Part shown: positions 16,205 through 23,983 of the stretch, one piece after another | Layout of the letters: each line of letters begins with the position of its first letter | How positions within the stretch are numbered: position 1 is the stretch's first letter | Origin: Candidatus Scybalomonas excrementigallinarum | GTDB taxonomy: Bacteria; Bacillota; Clostridia; Lachnospirales; Lachnospiraceae | DNA length: 36,154 nucleotides | Direction of reading: 5' to 3' | Assembly (NCBI GenBank): GCA_018710905.1 | Contig: DVIZ01000012.1 | Coordinates: 1 to 36,154 of the forward strand | Made by a program: the position numbers and the translations under genes | The notes under the pieces: generated by a model | The model's database searches: none | The model's input: the letters and a program-made list of their open reading frames with translations, nothing else | What the model was told of the DNA's origin: nothing

Positions 16205-17484
16205 GATTTTCCCTCTGATTCTATTAATTCTAAAAATGCCTCAAGTCTTGTTTTAATCTGACCATCATGGCTGTTTCTCTTATCGATTCCATCTCCATCT
16301 AATATGAGCATAGGAATATTCTTTTCTTTCATCTTTTCTTTCAATAAAATACTGCCACCAGAGGCTTGTTTACAACCCCAGTGACAAAAATGGATAATAG
16401 CATCTGGTTTTAACTCATCCACTAATGTTCCGATCATATCCGCCTTATGAGAATAAGAACCATTATATAAATTATTTAAAATCTTTTTGGCAAGAGCTTT
16501 AAATGGATCACTCTCATCAAGTTCTCCTCTAAAGTCAATAATAATATCACTAGCTGTTACTTGATACTTATCGCTACTATTAAAATACTGGCGTAAACTT
16601 TCTTGATAAAATGGCAACAAATGAACCCAAAGAATTCTCTTTCCTTCAAAAATAGGATAGGTCTTAATATCTTTAATCATAAAACGAACGAGATCCAAAA
16701 ATTCTTGTCTTCCCATCATTAAATGAGTTCCCATCATTAAATAAAGCTGACTAATCAGCTCTCCTGGATAATAATGCTTTTGTTGTAATTCTAAAAATCG
16801 CATTAATTCTTTTCTCGTTTCATTTTCAATTCGAATGGTTTCTTTTAGTTTTTCCATATCAAATTTCTTTTGAAAACGAACTTCTAATTCCTTTGTGAGA
16901 GTTTTTAACTGCTCTGCTAAATAAGCAATTGAAGCCTCATCACATGCATAAGGAATATCTAAAAATGTAAAAGGAACTCCCTTTTTCTTTTCTAAATATC
17001 GGAAGGTATTTAAATTCCCATCACAAGAAAGGGATGTGGTCACTGCGTAAACAGGTTTTGGAATCACTCCACTATCAACAGCTCCCACAAATGTTTTATG
17101 ATAAGAACAAAGAGTTGGCGCAATACCTGTATTTTGTGCGTAATCAATAAAATGATCTTCTAAATGATACCCTGTTAAATAACAAGAGAGACATTCGATA
17201 GAAAGTGTATTTAAGCCAAAACATTCCATAATTTCACATGGTGCAAAAATATTAGACCATACATAGCTTTTTTCATTTCCTAAAGAATCTGCTACCATTG
17301 ACATCATCATGGCTTCTAGCTTTTGATATCCTTTTGAAATATTTCTCTTTGGTAAAAGTTTCGTTTTCAATTTATTGGCTTTAAATCCAAGAACCATTTT
17401 TGAAAAACTGTTCTCTGGATTTTCAATTGCCTCATTTCGTACGTAGTCAATATACTTATCTACAACTGACAACTTCGTCACCAT
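16198..17484 (-). CDS. 2-hydroxyacyl-CoA dehydratase family protein (or double-cubane reductase)
   Basis: A 428-aa HGD-D family protein. Candidate iron-sulfur ligands are Cys83 in FAPCEIMECFG, Cys88, Cys98, Cys101, Cys126 (LCSYHKTFVG), Cys154 (TSLSCDGNLNT), Cys181, and Cys367/Cys371 in HFCHWGCKQASGG. The family includes the 2-hydroxyglutaryl-, lactoyl- and phenyllactyl-CoA dehydratases and the double-cubane reductases; the CHWGC motif may favour the latter group, but this is not decisive. Its partner encodes the ATP-driven activator, overlapping by 7 bases. The start is uncertain: the ATG at 17484 has AAAAAGG directly against it, so a nearby downstream start such as a TTG four codons in (with GGTGA 5 bases upstream) is possible. 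Confidence 0.85.
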   Translation of the reverse strand: MVTKLSVVDKYIDYVRNEAIENPENSFSKMVLGFKANKLKTKLLPKRNISKGYQKLEAMMMSMVADSLGNEKSYVWSNIFAPCEIMECFGLNTLSIECLSCYLTGYHLEDHFIDYAQNTGIAPTLCSYHKTFVGAVDSGVIPKPVYAVTTSLSCDGNLNTFRYLEKKKGVPFTFLDIPYACDEASIAYLAEQLKTLTKELEVRFQKKFDMEKLKETIRIENETRKELMRFLELQQKHYYPGELISQLYLMMGTHLMMGRQEFLDLVRFMIKDIKTYPIFEGKRILWVHLLPFYQESLRQYFNSSDKYQVTASDIIIDFRGELDESDPFKALAKKILNNLYNGSYSHKADMIGTLVDELKPDAIIHFCHWGCKQASGGSILLKEKMKEKNIPMLILDGDGIDKRNSHDGQIKTRLEAFLELIESEGKSC

Positions 17485-17577
17485 CCTTTTTCACTTCGTT
17501 TCCATACCTATATCCTAATTCTACCCTTCTTTTCTTTCTTCACACCCGCTTTCATATAGTGTAAGAAAATATAAAAT

Positions 17578-17606
17578 AGTATAGCACAATCTCAAAAGAA
17601 ATCCAA
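17578..17606 (-). promoter_or_regulatory. Promoter of the dehydratase/activator operon
   Basis: On the minus strand, -35 TTGGAT (17601-17606), a 17-bp spacer and -10 TATACT (17578-17583). The leader to the start codon is about 85-90 bases. Confidence 0.6.
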
Positions 17607-17778
17607 ATTTTACATTTTATGATTTAAAATGACAAAACAATAAGAGAGGTTATTGTATCTTTCATTACCTTCATAAAAAGAAAAGAGCTACTTTACTCTT
17701 ACTTTACAAATATATTTTTTATTATTTTCTGTATAATCTACAATCGTTGTAACACCTTTATTAATCGAAGGTATGTTA

Positions 17779-17806
17779 TTGAGAAAAGATATTTTTATGA
17801 TATAAT
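17779..17806 (+). promoter_or_regulatory. Promoter of the Rpn gene
   Basis: -35 TTGAGA (17779-17784), a 16-bp spacer and -10 TATAAT (17801-17806), followed by the ribosome site AAAGGAAG at 17818-17825. Confidence 0.65.
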
Positions 17807-17830
17807 AAAATTATAAGAAAGGAAGTGTGA

Positions 17831-18766
17831 GTGCCGATTATGGAAGAGATGCGGAGGGATAAACAGGAGTTATCGAATCACGTTCGGAGACTAATTAATT
17901 CAGATTTAGATCTTAGTTATGATACAGAAGCAAAAAATTTATTTGGAAATAAAGAAGTATTAAGTGTCATTGCCAAATATGTGATACCAGAAGTCAAAGA
18001 CTATTCTTATGAAGAAATAGCGGCCATGATTGGAAATGTGAATATCTCAAAGGAAGAAGTCGCTGTCAATGGACCAATCGAGAGGCTAGAAAGCGAAAGT
18101 AAATACGTAGGAGAAAAAACGATATTCTATGATATAAAGACGACCATTCATACGAACGATGGTGCGATTGAACTTATTTTAAACGTAGAGATTCAAAGAA
18201 GAGCAAATCCAGGATATAATTTGAAAATGAGGGGCAGTTATTATGTTTCAAGAGCTTTTTCTGAGCAATTAAAAGATATTTCAGATGATGCAAGTTATGA
18301 TAAGTTGAAGAAAGTGTATAGTGTTTGGATTGTATCGAATTCGCCAAAAGAAGAAATTGTGAAGTATTCTTTTATGAATACAAAGACACGAACCATTGAT
18401 CCAAAGAACGATCCGTTTAGTTTGATTATGATTTATCTTGGAAAACAACAATCAAAAAAGAAAGTGATCCGCTATATCAAAGCCTTATTTGAACGAGATA
18501 TGGATTATTTGAAGAAATATTATCATATTAATGAAGAGATGGAAAGGAGTATGGAGAGTATGTGTAATTTAAGTGAAGGTATTCGAGAAGAAGGAAGAAA
18601 AGAAGGAAGAGAAGAAGGAAGAGAGGAAGGAAGAGAAGAAGGAAGAGAAGAAGGTCTCTTACTAGCAGCAAAAAAGATGATAAAAAAAGGGATGTCAATA
18701 GATATAGTAGCAGAAAGTTTGGAAATATCAAAAGAAGTAATTGAGCAATATTTAAAAAATGAGTAG
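17831..18766 (+). CDS. Rpn-family PD-(D/E)XK nuclease with REEG repeat hinge
   Basis: A 311-aa member of the Rpn (recombination-promoting nuclease, formerly 'putative transposase') family. The N-terminal nuclease domain (about 20-235) has SYDTEAKNLFGNKEVLSVIAKY, Asp101 in IFYDIKT and NVEIQ (Glu120-x-Gln122), a PD-(D/E)XK core with Gln in the Lys position, as is common here. A hinge of repeated GREE units (about 252-275) leads to a 35-residue C-terminal helix-turn-helix-like domain, KMIKKGMSIDIVAESLEISKEVIEQYL. The GTG start has AAAGGAAG 5 bases upstream; the ATG three codons later is spaced too far. Known Rpn proteins are DNases with phage-defence activity, some restrained by a short C-terminal product from an internal start; a candidate for that is listed separately. 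Confidence 0.85.
   Translation: MPIMEEMRRDKQELSNHVRRLINSDLDLSYDTEAKNLFGNKEVLSVIAKYVIPEVKDYSYEEIAAMIGNVNISKEEVAVNGPIERLESESKYVGEKTIFYDIKTTIHTNDGAIELILNVEIQRRANPGYNLKMRGSYYVSRAFSEQLKDISDDASYDKLKKVYSVWIVSNSPKEEIVKYSFMNTKTRTIDPKNDPFSLIMIYLGKQQSKKKVIRYIKALFERDMDYLKKYYHINEEMERSMESMCNLSEGIREEGRKEGREEGREEGREEGREEGLLLAAKKMIKKGMSIDIVAESLEISKEVIEQYLKNE
18560..18766 (+). CDS. Candidate internal short product of the Rpn gene (RpnS-like)
   Basis: An in-frame ATG at codon 244 of the Rpn gene has AAAGGAG (18543-18549) 10 bases upstream. It would make a 68-residue protein starting MCNLSEGIREEG, made of the repeat hinge and the C-terminal domain without the nuclease. In published Rpn systems an internally initiated short form binds and restrains the full-length toxin. 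Here only the ribosome site and the position support it; two other in-frame ATGs (18539 and 18551) are nearby. Confidence 0.4.
   Translation: MCNLSEGIREEGRKEGREEGREEGREEGREEGLLLAAKKMIKKGMSIDIVAESLEISKEVIEQYLKNE
18586..18654 (+). repeat. 12-bp tandem repeat in the Rpn hinge
   Basis: About five and a half copies of GAAGAAGGAAGA-like units, encoding repeated Arg-Glu-Glu-Gly. The period is a multiple of three, so copy-number change would alter hinge length without breaking the frame. The units are nearly identical, which suggests recent slippage. Confidence 0.85.
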
Positions 18767-18979
18767 AAATTAGGAATAGGTGTTGGTAAAGGCACTTTTG
18801 AAGAAAGATATTAATAGAGTAATTCGATCAAGACATCTTTTTATTGATGAATTGGTGGATAGAGTTTCAGTAACTCTATGTTACGATAAGTCAGTGAGGA
18901 AATGTCTATTTTAGAATAGATAGAATATTCTGATTGGACTGCAATTACAAAAAGAAATGAGAAAAATGATGTTTATTGA

Positions 18980-19108
18980 ATAAAGCAGTATATGTCATTT
19001 CAAGTATTAGCAAAGGAAATCATAGATGAGTTTGTTCAGAGAATATGGGTGAATAAAAATGGAGAAATACAAGTAGAATGGAAGTTTCAAGATCTGTTCT
19101 TGAAATGA
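18980..19108 (+). pseudogene. Remnant of a recombinase C-terminus (possible serine recombinase)
   Basis: An open stretch of 42 codons ends at the TGA of 19106-19108. It reads FQVLAKEIIDEFVQRIWV then NKNGEIQVEWKFQD, which looks like the coiled C-terminal tail of large serine recombinases (helical 'DEFVxRIxV' followed by 'GxIxVEWKF'). A stop at 18977 cuts it off, and nearby frames upstream (for example IDELVDRVSV around 18845) hold similar broken pieces. No start or catalytic domain is present. Identification is tentative. Confidence 0.45.
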
Positions 19109-19163
19109 GAATTACTTATAAGAGCAGAGGGTATCGTTTCTATAGAAATAGGGATCAGAGAAG

Positions 19164-19310
19164 GATAGTGTAAACTTTTATTCGGTTTTAGTAGATAACT
19201 GAAAAAAGTACAATATGTTTCTAGCAATGCATTGAGTAAGCCCCAATAAAGGAAAACTGGCTTATAAATACGTCATATTACTTTGAACCCGAAGATAAAT
19301 TTACACTATC
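19164..19310. mobile_element. 147-bp inverted-repeat element, MITE-like or an IS deletion remnant
   Basis: Terminal inverted repeats of 22 bp, both ending in GATAGTGTAAA, at 19164-19185 and 19289-19310; 19 of 22 positions match. The interior (about 103 bp) is non-coding. GTGTAAA-type ends resemble those of IS256/mutator-type elements, but no transposase is present and no target-site duplication was evident in the flanks. Confidence 0.6.
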
Positions 19311-19411
19311 TTTAGAAATTTGAAATCTTTACAAATTATAGATAATACAATATATTATAAATAGAAAAAGAAACAATCGCCCACAAGGGGCTGACCTCAA
19401 AAAAAGTGTAG

Positions 19412-19459
19412 TAGAAAAACCACCCTATCAACGGCCAAGTATCTAGGGTGGTTTTTCTA
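19412..19459. terminator. Strong 16-bp-stem bidirectional hairpin
   Basis: Perfect arms TAGAAAAACCACCCTA (19412-19427) and complement (19444-19459) around a 16-base loop containing CGGCCAAGTA. The poly-T/poly-A runs make it a terminator in either direction, but there is no intact gene next to it for it to serve. Confidence 0.7.
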
Positions 19460-19555
19460 TGCTTAAAATATTATTTTATCACAGGATTATTTCCATAGTT
19501 ATTTTATGATTAACAAAAATTGGTGTATAAAAATCTCATTTCCAAAAACTATATT

Positions 19556-19772
19556 GACAATTTTCACAAGACAAAAAAGAATTTTGTGACTGAGGAAGAG
19601 TTTTAGAAGTTATTAGTATTCTGTCACAATCAGCAAATTTAAGCACAACTGAGCCCCTATAAGGGCGAATCTTGTGCTATTGCGTCTGTCCTTTAAAAAA
19701 TAAGAGCAGAATACTTAGAACTTCTTAACTCTGTATTGTGGAACAAAATCTTTTTGAACTGTGAAAATTGTC
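19556..19772. repeat. 217-bp palindromic structure with nested inner hairpin
   Basis: Outer arms about 68 bp long (19556-19623 and 19707-19772) pair imperfectly over their whole length. They are anchored by perfect 13-bp ends, GACAATTTTCACA and its complement, and by GTATTCTG/CAGAATAC at the inner edge. An inner stem, AGCACAA (19642-19648) with TTGTGCT (19672-19678), encloses GCCC/GGGC. It ends 26 bases from the MFS stop codon. It could be a MITE or a structured RNA. Confidence 0.65.
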
Positions 19773-19797
19773 TTGATACACTTCTAAAATAATCTTT

Positions 19798-21057
19798 TTA
19801 TTCACATTCTATGACATTTTTTACTATTTTATCCACTTTTTGATCCCGTAATATGTTCCATCTTACAAATAACGATACAAGACCATTTAAAACTGCACTA
19901 ATCAATAAAACAATACTCACATGGCTCCACTCCAACACATTTCCAAGAAGGACTTGTCCAATAGGAACGGTTGCTGTTGCTACCGCCGTTGATAATGCAC
20001 TCACTTTTCCTAGCATATGAGAAGGAATCGTTTCCTGAATATAAGTAAGGGTTACAATGTTCCCAACTCCTAAGCAGAACATAATAATCATTCCACCAAT
20101 GGCAAAGATAGCCACACCTATCATAGATTTCGAAAAGAACACAACTGCCACTGTCATACCAAGCAAAGCAACGCTCATTGGATAATTCCAAAGATATACT
20201 TTTTGAAATGGAAACCATTTCGTCGCTATCGCAAGTAAAATTCCACTGAATAAAGAACCTAATACAATAATCCCTTCTACCGTTCCATAGACTTCTGATG
20301 GCACTTGAAAGAGTAGGTTCATGACATAAGGTAGTACAATCGTATTCACTGGAACAATGCAAATATTATAAAGTGCATAGGATAAAATAATTCCAAACAC
20401 AACCATATATTGTTTTTTTACAACTACAGCGGTCTTTCCCATTTCCAAATAAGAACTTTTTAAAGAAATTGGAGTCTGCTTTTCCTTTTTTTGAAATGGC
20501 ATAACAAGAAAACATTCCATAATAGCAGAAAGCAAGAAACTAATGGCATTTAAAATAACAATCCATCGAATTCCAAATAAGCCATAGAGCATTCCAGCTA
20601 CTACTGGTCCTAAAATGTTAGCCCATGCCCCTACTTGGCTCACACAACTATTGGCAAATTTTAATCGTTCTGGCTCTACAATCTCTGGTAAACAAGAGGT
20701 AACGGCTGGTGTATAAAGAGTTGCTGCCACCGATAATAATATCATAACAGCTCCTGCTACAATAACAGAACTTCCATCCCCTTTTAAGTAAACTCCATAA
20801 CTAAATAAAAGAATAAAACATAAAAAGTCCAAATAAATCATAATTTTCTTTTTACTTAATTGATCGGCAAACTGTCCTGCAATTGGAGCACAGAAAATAT
20901 ATGGCAAAATAGAAAGTGCTAATATATTTCCATAAATGGCAGGACTTCCTGTCAATTCCAATAAATAAAGAGATAAACAAAACCTTTGAATTGCATTCCC
21001 AAATAGACTAATAATCTGTCCAATAAGTACGAGTCTAAAATTTCTTTTTAACTTCAT
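19798..21057 (-). CDS. MFS transporter, 12-helix efflux type
   Basis: A 419-aa major facilitator protein with about 12 membrane helices. The N-terminal half has LIGQIISLFGNAIQRFCLSLYLLELTG and the loop 2-3 motif AGQFADQLSKKKIMIY (a variant of GxxxDRxGRK). The middle loop FQKKEKQTPISLKS separates two six-helix bundles. It resembles the MFS_3/EntS-like exporters. It is the last gene of the siderophore ABC operon (68 bases after the ATPase stop), so export of a siderophore, or of the metal-free siderophore after uptake, is possible. No siderophore biosynthesis genes are in the window, so drug or other efflux remains open. Confidence 0.85.
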   Translation of the reverse strand: MKLKRNFRLVLIGQIISLFGNAIQRFCLSLYLLELTGSPAIYGNILALSILPYIFCAPIAGQFADQLSKKKIMIYLDFLCFILLFSYGVYLKGDGSSVIVAGAVMILLSVAATLYTPAVTSCLPEIVEPERLKFANSCVSQVGAWANILGPVVAGMLYGLFGIRWIVILNAISFLLSAIMECFLVMPFQKKEKQTPISLKSSYLEMGKTAVVVKKQYMVVFGIILSYALYNICIVPVNTIVLPYVMNLLFQVPSEVYGTVEGIIVLGSLFSGILLAIATKWFPFQKVYLWNYPMSVALLGMTVAVVFFSKSMIGVAIFAIGGMIIMFCLGVGNIVTLTYIQETIPSHMLGKVSALSTAVATATVPIGQVLLGNVLEWSHVSIVLLISAVLNGLVSLFVRWNILRDQKVDKIVKNVIECE

Positions 21058-21125
21058 TTTTCGTTCCTTACACCTTTCTTCTATAACGCCTTCTTTCCTT
21101 ACTTTTTATCACGAATCCATATGGT

Positions 21126-21920
21126 CTATGATGATATTTTTTTCAACAAAGAATAATCCGTACAGATTGGATAGCCTTTTTCTTTGTTCATCATTAAAGT
21201 TGCTTCTATCTCATATAAATTTCGAAGATTTTCTACTGTAATCACATCTTTTGGACTTCCTTCAAATAGGACACTTCCTTTTTTCATACCAATAATATGA
21301 TCCGCAAACTTTGCTGCATGATTGAGTTCATGGATTACCATAATAATTGTAGTTCCTTCTTCTTTATTTAACTTTTGTAATAATTCTAAGATTTCTAATT
21401 GATGGGCCATATCAAGGTATGTGGTTGGTTCATCTAATACAAGGATTTCTGTCTTTTGTGCCAATGCTAATGAAATCCAAACACGTTGTCTTTGTCCTCC
21501 TGATAACGCTTCCACCCGTTTATTTTGTAATGCAAGCACTCCTGTCTTTTCCATCGCCCAAACAATAATTTCATGATCTTCTTTTGTTAAACTGGACATC
21601 GGTTTTTGATATGGAAAACGTCCATAAGCAACTAAGTCTTTTACTAAAATTCCTTCTGGAACAAGAGGGCTTTGAGGGAGAATTGCCATCTTTTTTGCAA
21701 TCTCTTTTTGGGCCATCTTCTTTAAATTAGCACCATTTAATAAGATTTCACCGCGTTTTGTCGGTAAAATTCTTGATAAGGACTTTAATAACGTTGATTT
21801 TCCGCAACCATTTTGTCCAATCATCATTGTGATCTTTCCTTTTGGAATAACAAGATCGGCTTTTTCAATGATGATAGTATCTTGATATCCCGCTTGTAAA
21901 TCCTTTATTTCAATACTCAT
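21126..21920 (-). CDS. Siderophore ABC transporter ATP-binding protein (FepC/FecE type)
   Basis: A 264-aa ABC ATPase that energises iron-siderophore import. It has Walker A GQNGCGKST (about 36-44), the Q-loop ILPQSPLVPEGILVKDLV, signature LSGGQRQRVWISLA (about 139), Walker B EILVLDEPTTYLD and the switch His in MVIHELNHA. The LSGGQRQR plus PTTYLD combination is that of the iron-chelate family. It lies 56 bases downstream of the second permease gene on the same strand. Confidence 0.95.
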   Translation of the reverse strand: MSIEIKDLQAGYQDTIIIEKADLVIPKGKITMMIGQNGCGKSTLLKSLSRILPTKRGEILLNGANLKKMAQKEIAKKMAILPQSPLVPEGILVKDLVAYGRFPYQKPMSSLTKEDHEIIVWAMEKTGVLALQNKRVEALSGGQRQRVWISLALAQKTEILVLDEPTTYLDMAHQLEILELLQKLNKEEGTTIIMVIHELNHAAKFADHIIGMKKGSVLFEGSPKDVITVENLRNLYEIEATLMMNKEKGYPICTDYSLLKKISS

Positions 21921-21976
21921 TTTTTTCTCCTATTTCTTACACTTGTCTGCTCTTTTTTCCATTTCCATTTTATTTT

Positions 21977-22999
21977 CTACGCCTTATCTTTTATCATTAA
22001 GTAAATAAAGTATGGCACTCCAAGAATGGATACGACAATACCAACTGGTATTTCTAATGGTGAAAATAAATTTCTCGCTACTGTATCTGCAAAAATTAAA
22101 ATAATTCCACTAATGCAAGCCGACATTAAAAGCATAATCCGATGGTTGGAACCAAAGATTTTTTTTGCAATCTGTGGCCCTAATAGTCCTAAAAATGCAA
22201 TATTACCTGCAACCGATGTGGCAAGTCCAGCCAATATAGCTGATAGGGCTAAAAATACGATCATTTCTTTTTGTACGGATACACCAAGGCCTGTTGCCAA
22301 TTCATCTCCAAGCCCCATAACGTCAAGAGTACGGCTTTTGAATAAGACAACTAAAATCAAAAGAAAAATGAGCGGCGCTGTAACAGCAATATAAGTCCAG
22401 TTACTTCCCCAAAGACTTCCATTTGTCCAAGTGAGCACTTGGTTATAATCTCCTTTTGACATATTCAGTTGATAAAAAGAAATAATGGCTGTAATTCCTG
22501 CATTAATTCCAACACCTGTTAAAATAAATCGCACAGGTGTCACTCCTTTTTTATAGGCAAATAAGTAAATAAGAGCTACGGATAGCATAGCTCCAATCAT
22601 AGCAATGATTGGCATAATAACTGCTGTTGAAGTAGAAATAGCGGAATAATATTCTGTCGTCTTTGCAGAAATAAAAAGAACAACCGCTAAAGCAGAACCT
22701 GCATTAATTCCAATCATCCCAGGCTCTGCTAAAGGATTTCTTGTAATGCCTTGTAAAATTCCTCCTGATACCCCTAATCCGCTAGCTACAATAATAGCAA
22801 GACAGATTCTTGGAAGTCGAATTTGGAAAATAGTGAAATTTTGCATCTTATTTCCATTACCAAATAATGTCTCTATGACTTCAAGGGGTGTCATAGAATA
22901 GCTTCCAATCATTAATCCAACAATAAACGCTATCACTAAAAGGAGAATACAAACAAAAATACCGATCGTTTTTTTCGTTTTCCATGAAGCTTTTTTCAT
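21977..22999 (-). CDS. Siderophore ABC transporter permease (FecD/FepG type)
   Basis: A 340-aa FecCD-family permease with about ten membrane helices. It has RLPRICLAIIVASGLGVSGGILQGITRNPLAEPGMIGINAGSAL, the family's diagnostic region in the first third, and GLATSVAGNIAFLGLLGPQIAKKIFGSNHR near the end, where it docks on the ATPase. It starts next to the stop of the first permease with no gap, so the two form one translationally coupled heterodimer. Confidence 0.94.
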   Translation of the reverse strand: MKKASWKTKKTIGIFVCILLLVIAFIVGLMIGSYSMTPLEVIETLFGNGNKMQNFTIFQIRLPRICLAIIVASGLGVSGGILQGITRNPLAEPGMIGINAGSALAVVLFISAKTTEYYSAISTSTAVIMPIIAMIGAMLSVALIYLFAYKKGVTPVRFILTGVGINAGITAIISFYQLNMSKGDYNQVLTWTNGSLWGSNWTYIAVTAPLIFLLILVVLFKSRTLDVMGLGDELATGLGVSVQKEMIVFLALSAILAGLATSVAGNIAFLGLLGPQIAKKIFGSNHRIMLLMSACISGIILIFADTVARNLFSPLEIPVGIVVSILGVPYFIYLMIKDKA

Positions 23000-23983
23000 T
23001 TATCGATTCTCCTTTCTTACAAGTAATAAAAAGACTGGAACACCAATACAAGCAGTAAAAAGTCCTACTGGCAATTCATAAGGTGCGATTAAGGTTCTTG
23101 CCAATATATCAGCAACAACTAAAATAACACTTCCCCAAAGAAAAGAAAGTGGCATTAATTTTCGATAATCATTTCCAATTATTTTTCGGATAATATGGGG
23201 AATAAAAAGTCCAACAAACCCAATATTTCCTGCTACGGAAACACAAAGTCCACAAATTGGAATTAAGAATAAAATCGTATAAAATTTTATTTTTTCTGGT
23301 GATACACCAAGCCCAATGGCTACTTCATCTCCTAGATTTACTAAGTTAATTTTGCCTGACATACAAAGAGAAAGAATTGTGAAAATCCCTCCTACAATGG
23401 CTAAAAAGCCAACTTGTAACCAGTTTGCTTGACGAAATCCTCCTGCAATCCAAAAAGCCAACTCTTGTGAACGATTTCCTAATAAAGCGATAACGGAAGC
23501 AAGGGATAAGAAAAAGGTACTAAGAGCGGTTCCCGCTAATAAAATTCTTGAAATACTTTGATTCGAATCACTTTTCATGCTAAATAACAAAATAAGTCCT
23601 CCACTAATCAGTGCACCGAATAATCCCATAAAAAAATTTCCATAGATCCCGCCAATGACAGGACTGATGGATGAAATTGCTACGGCTAAGGTAGCTCCTT
23701 GTGTTATTCCCATAATCGATGGTTCTGAAACTGGGTTTCTCATAACACCTTGCATCATAGCTCCTGTTAGAGCTAACATTCCACCAACAAGAAGGGCACT
23801 CAACATTCGTGGTGCCCTTACTTCTCTTATTAACTGCTGATTCATTCCACCATCATAATGGAAAATCGCATTATAAATTTCTTCTATTGAAATGTCCTTT
23901 GCTCCAATACTAAGGGAAGCAAGCACGGCTATGATTAATCCAAGTAAACCAACGATTGTCAAAATGACAACTCTCTTATTCAT
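23000..23983 (-). CDS. Siderophore ABC transporter permease (FecC/FepD type)
   Basis: A 327-aa FecCD-family permease, the partner of the downstream one. It has REVRAPRMLSALLVGGMLALTGAMMQGVMRNPVSEPSIMGITQGA early and CVSVAGNIGFVGLFIPHIIRKIIGNDYR late, both hallmark segments. It overlaps the end of the lipoprotein gene by 8 bases and abuts the next permease, giving tight coupling across the operon. Confidence 0.94.
   Translation of the reverse strand: MNKRVVILTIVGLLGLIIAVLASLSIGAKDISIEEIYNAIFHYDGGMNQQLIREVRAPRMLSALLVGGMLALTGAMMQGVMRNPVSEPSIMGITQGATLAVAISSISPVIGGIYGNFFMGLFGALISGGLILLFSMKSDSNQSISRILLAGTALSTFFLSLASVIALLGNRSQELAFWIAGGFRQANWLQVGFLAIVGGIFTILSLCMSGKINLVNLGDEVAIGLGVSPEKIKFYTILFLIPICGLCVSVAGNIGFVGLFIPHIIRKIIGNDYRKLMPLSFLWGSVILVVADILARTLIAPYELPVGLFTACIGVPVFLLLVRKENR

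Larger units (their letters stand above)
17485..17830. other. Divergent region between the dehydratase operon and the Rpn gene
   Basis: This 346-base AT-rich stretch holds the two divergent promoters and a 20-bp dyad, ACAATAA-N6-TTATTGT (17637-17656), upstream of the dehydratase promoter. Nothing else coding was seen. Confidence 0.6.
18767..19797. other. Mobile-element debris region without an intact gene
   Basis: About 1 kb with no full-length ORF. From left to right it holds decayed coding-like sequence ending in a possible recombinase tail, a 147-bp inverted-repeat element, a 16-bp-stem hairpin and a 217-bp palindromic structure. Each is listed separately. Confidence 0.7.

Noticed and set aside
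18523..18795. A minus-strand ORF with a repeated SLPS pattern
   Set aside because: It is the reverse reading of the Rpn hinge repeats and has no start signals or homologue-like pattern.
19380..19560. A type I toxin gene next to the strong hairpin, suggested by the CGGCCAAGTA loop
   Set aside because: No short hydrophobic ORF with a ribosome site was found on either strand within 150 bases.
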